The notes below the pieces were generated by a model. That model searched no databases, was not told where the DNA came from, and saw only the letters and a program-made list of their open reading frames with translations. Position numbers and translations under genes: made by a program. From Bacteroidales bacterium (GTDB lineage: Bacteria; Bacteroidota; Bacteroidia; Bacteroidales; F082), in assembly GCA_016936505.1 (NCBI GenBank), contig JAFGXS010000046.1, forward strand, positions 1 through 64,000: DNA of 64,000 bases, read 5' to 3'. Shown in pieces: positions 62,757 to 64,000 of the stretch. The stretch's first letter is position 1; each line of letters opens with the position of its first letter.

Positions 62757-64000
62757 ATGGAAACAATTCCCAATAACCTGTTCAACAAGCTACTGGAAAG
62801 TCAAAATCCATTGGAGAATTTTTGCCTTTTTCAAACAGATGCCGAAGGTAACATTCTCGACTTTACCGGACACATTAATTTATACCTTCCACATCCACCG
62901 GAAAGAGGAACTCCAATATCTACGCTCTTCGACTTTACTCTTGGGCTGTTTCCGTTTGAAGAAAAAGAATTAAAGTTTACGAACCTTCAGTTGGTTGAAG
63001 ATCGGTTTACTGAAGTTCTTATCCTTAAGGGAGACAAAAATACTCTTTGGTTTCTTTTATTCGATGTTACAGACAACACTAAGAACCAGGCAAAACTCCT
63101 TCAGCTTCTCAACAGCATCAACTTGGAAAAAGAGCAACCAACAGCCGGTAATCTGGGACACCTCGAACTTTTCGATATGGTGGCGTTCAAAAGAACTACA
63201 AACACCGATTATGAGCTATCCGGCAACGTTCCGCAATGGATTACCCGTTTAAAACCGGAGTTTCAGGACAAAACATTCAATGAACTCCTTACCGTATTTC
63301 CTTACCTTGAAGCTTTTGAAGTGGAAGCCCTTCCTTTTTGGGAAGAAAAAAAATCAGGGGTTTTAAAGTCGGGTATCTGGATAGAAAATGACAGCATCGG
63401 CAACGAATATTTGCTCAAGGCCTATGCTGTTAATTTTTCCACTCATTCATTTCTGGTCATCCGGTTACTCGAAAATGAGCTAACGGGGGGGCAGGAAGTA
63501 TACCAGAAAGCCAGAGAACTTGAACTGGCCTATGAGAAACTGTCCAAAACTGAGGCCCGGCTCAAAGAATTACTAGAATACAAAGAGAAATTCGTTTCCA
63601 TCATTTCTCACGATCTGCGTTCGCCCATTGCTTCAGTATTTGGCATTGCTGAAATGCTTACCAGCGATGAACAGTTAAAAGGATCGTTAGACGAATTCTA
63701 TCACGAAATGCTGTTGGGAATAAAAAGCGAAATGGCACGTTTACTCGATTATAACGACAAGCTGTACCATTGGTCCAATCTTGAGTTGGGTAACTTCAAA
63801 CTTAAGATTGAAGAAATACCTGTTCAAAAACTCGCCGACACTGTTCAACGGACTGCGAAACATGCTTTGGATGTAAAAAATGTAAATTATAAAACGGATA
63901 TACCAAAAAACTTAGCCATCAAAGTGGACATCACACTCTTTTTACAGGCACTGAACAACCTTATAGCCAATGCCATAAAGTTTACCCCCGAAGGTGGTGA
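62757..64000 (+). CDS. Sensor histidine kinase (cut by window edge)
   Basis: At least 414 aa; no stop before the edge. Starts METIPNNLFNKLLESQNPLENF. Residues up to about 245 look like one or two PAS-like sensor regions without membrane helices (DAEGNILDFTGHINLYLPHP, WFLLFDVTDNTKNQAKLL), then a coiled linker (ARELELAYEKLSKTEARLKEL) leads to the H box FVSIISHDLRSPIAS with phospho-acceptor His285, and the N box starts at Asn400 (NNLIANAIKFTPEGG). The rest of the catalytic domain lies beyond the window. Cytoplasmic kinase, fourth gene of the GTPase operon. Confidence 0.93.
   Translation, partial: METIPNNLFNKLLESQNPLENFCLFQTDAEGNILDFTGHINLYLPHPPERGTPISTLFDFTLGLFPFEEKELKFTNLQLVEDRFTEVLILKGDKNTLWFLLFDVTDNTKNQAKLLQLLNSINLEKEQPTAGNLGHLELFDMVAFKRTTNTDYELSGNVPQWITRLKPEFQDKTFNELLTVFPYLEAFEVEALPFWEEKKSGVLKSGIWIENDSIGNEYLLKAYAVNFSTHSFLVIRLLENELTGGQEVYQKARELELAYEKLSKTEARLKELLEYKEKFVSIISHDLRSPIASVFGIAEMLTSDEQLKGSLDEFYHEMLLGIKSEMARLLDYNDKLYHWSNLELGNFKLKIEEIPVQKLADTVQRTAKHALDVKNVNYKTDIPKNLAIKVDITLFLQALNNLIANAIKFTPEGG

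Noticed and set aside
62995..63252. Plus-strand frame of 85 codons inside the kinase gene
   Set aside because: It lies in another frame within the histidine kinase, which reads continuously with sensible motifs from 62757.

Overview
The window comes from a member of the Bacteroidota, probably class Bacteroidia (Bacteroidales/Marinilabiliales type). Supporting signs are the short primary sigma factor (286 aa), repeated TAnnTTTG -7 promoter boxes instead of E. coli-type -10 boxes, type B ribosomal protein L31, the GlmU-like fused sugar nucleotidyltransferase, and families largely restricted to this phylum (DUF4783, DUF4834, DUF5916, DUF6146-like). No rRNA, tRNA, CRISPR array or insertion sequence was seen. 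Two loci are disrupted: an S23/four-helix-bundle gene with an in-frame stop, and an SLC12-like permease with a one-base frameshift.

Layout. 1-3281 is an accessory island that I read as the recombinase-proximal end of an integron-like cassette array: a tyrosine recombinase, a GTTAGCCACC core site, a two-gene cassette of 2,000 bp, and a long palindromic attC-like site, all read on the minus strand; the array seems to continue off the left edge. 3282-4487 is a degraded spacer with a broken S23 gene and an 11-bp TTCGAA tandem repeat. 4488-20778 holds housekeeping genes: DUF4783-nadC-yihY, a lipoprotein, an SDR, a ScpB-like decarboxylase, a spermidine synthase-like enzyme, tex, rimM-trmN6, rpsP, lon plus a peptide-binding lipoprotein, a GlmU-like enzyme and L31. 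20915-33033 holds a LuxC-type acyl-CoA reductase, a beta-barrel protein, an acyl-CoA ligase, the broken permease, a radical SAM protein, rpsO, pnp, rpoD and a malate/lactate dehydrogenase. 33186-38122 groups two YceI-type proteins, an outer membrane protein, an Rrf2 regulator, an SRPBCC protein and NhaC. 38170-47285 is a surface-polysaccharide neighbourhood (three glycosyltransferases, a flippase, a GpsA-like dehydrogenase, YfhO, DUF4834). 47584-59988 holds an RRM protein, a DUF5916 protein, two PlsC-like acyltransferases, an M13 peptidase, dnaX, rpsT, two methylthiotransferases (mtaB, miaB) and a ferredoxin reductase-like protein.

The right end (60141 to the edge) is a tightly packed four-gene operon: coiled-coil protein, inner-membrane OmpA-like protein with a possible roadblock/longin-like region, Rab-like small GTPase, and a sensor histidine kinase cut by the window edge. 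Together with the cassette array it is the most interesting part of the window: it looks like an envelope-linked GTPase and phosphorelay signalling unit of unknown purpose.

All calls rest on reading the sequence and recalled family features; no database search was run.
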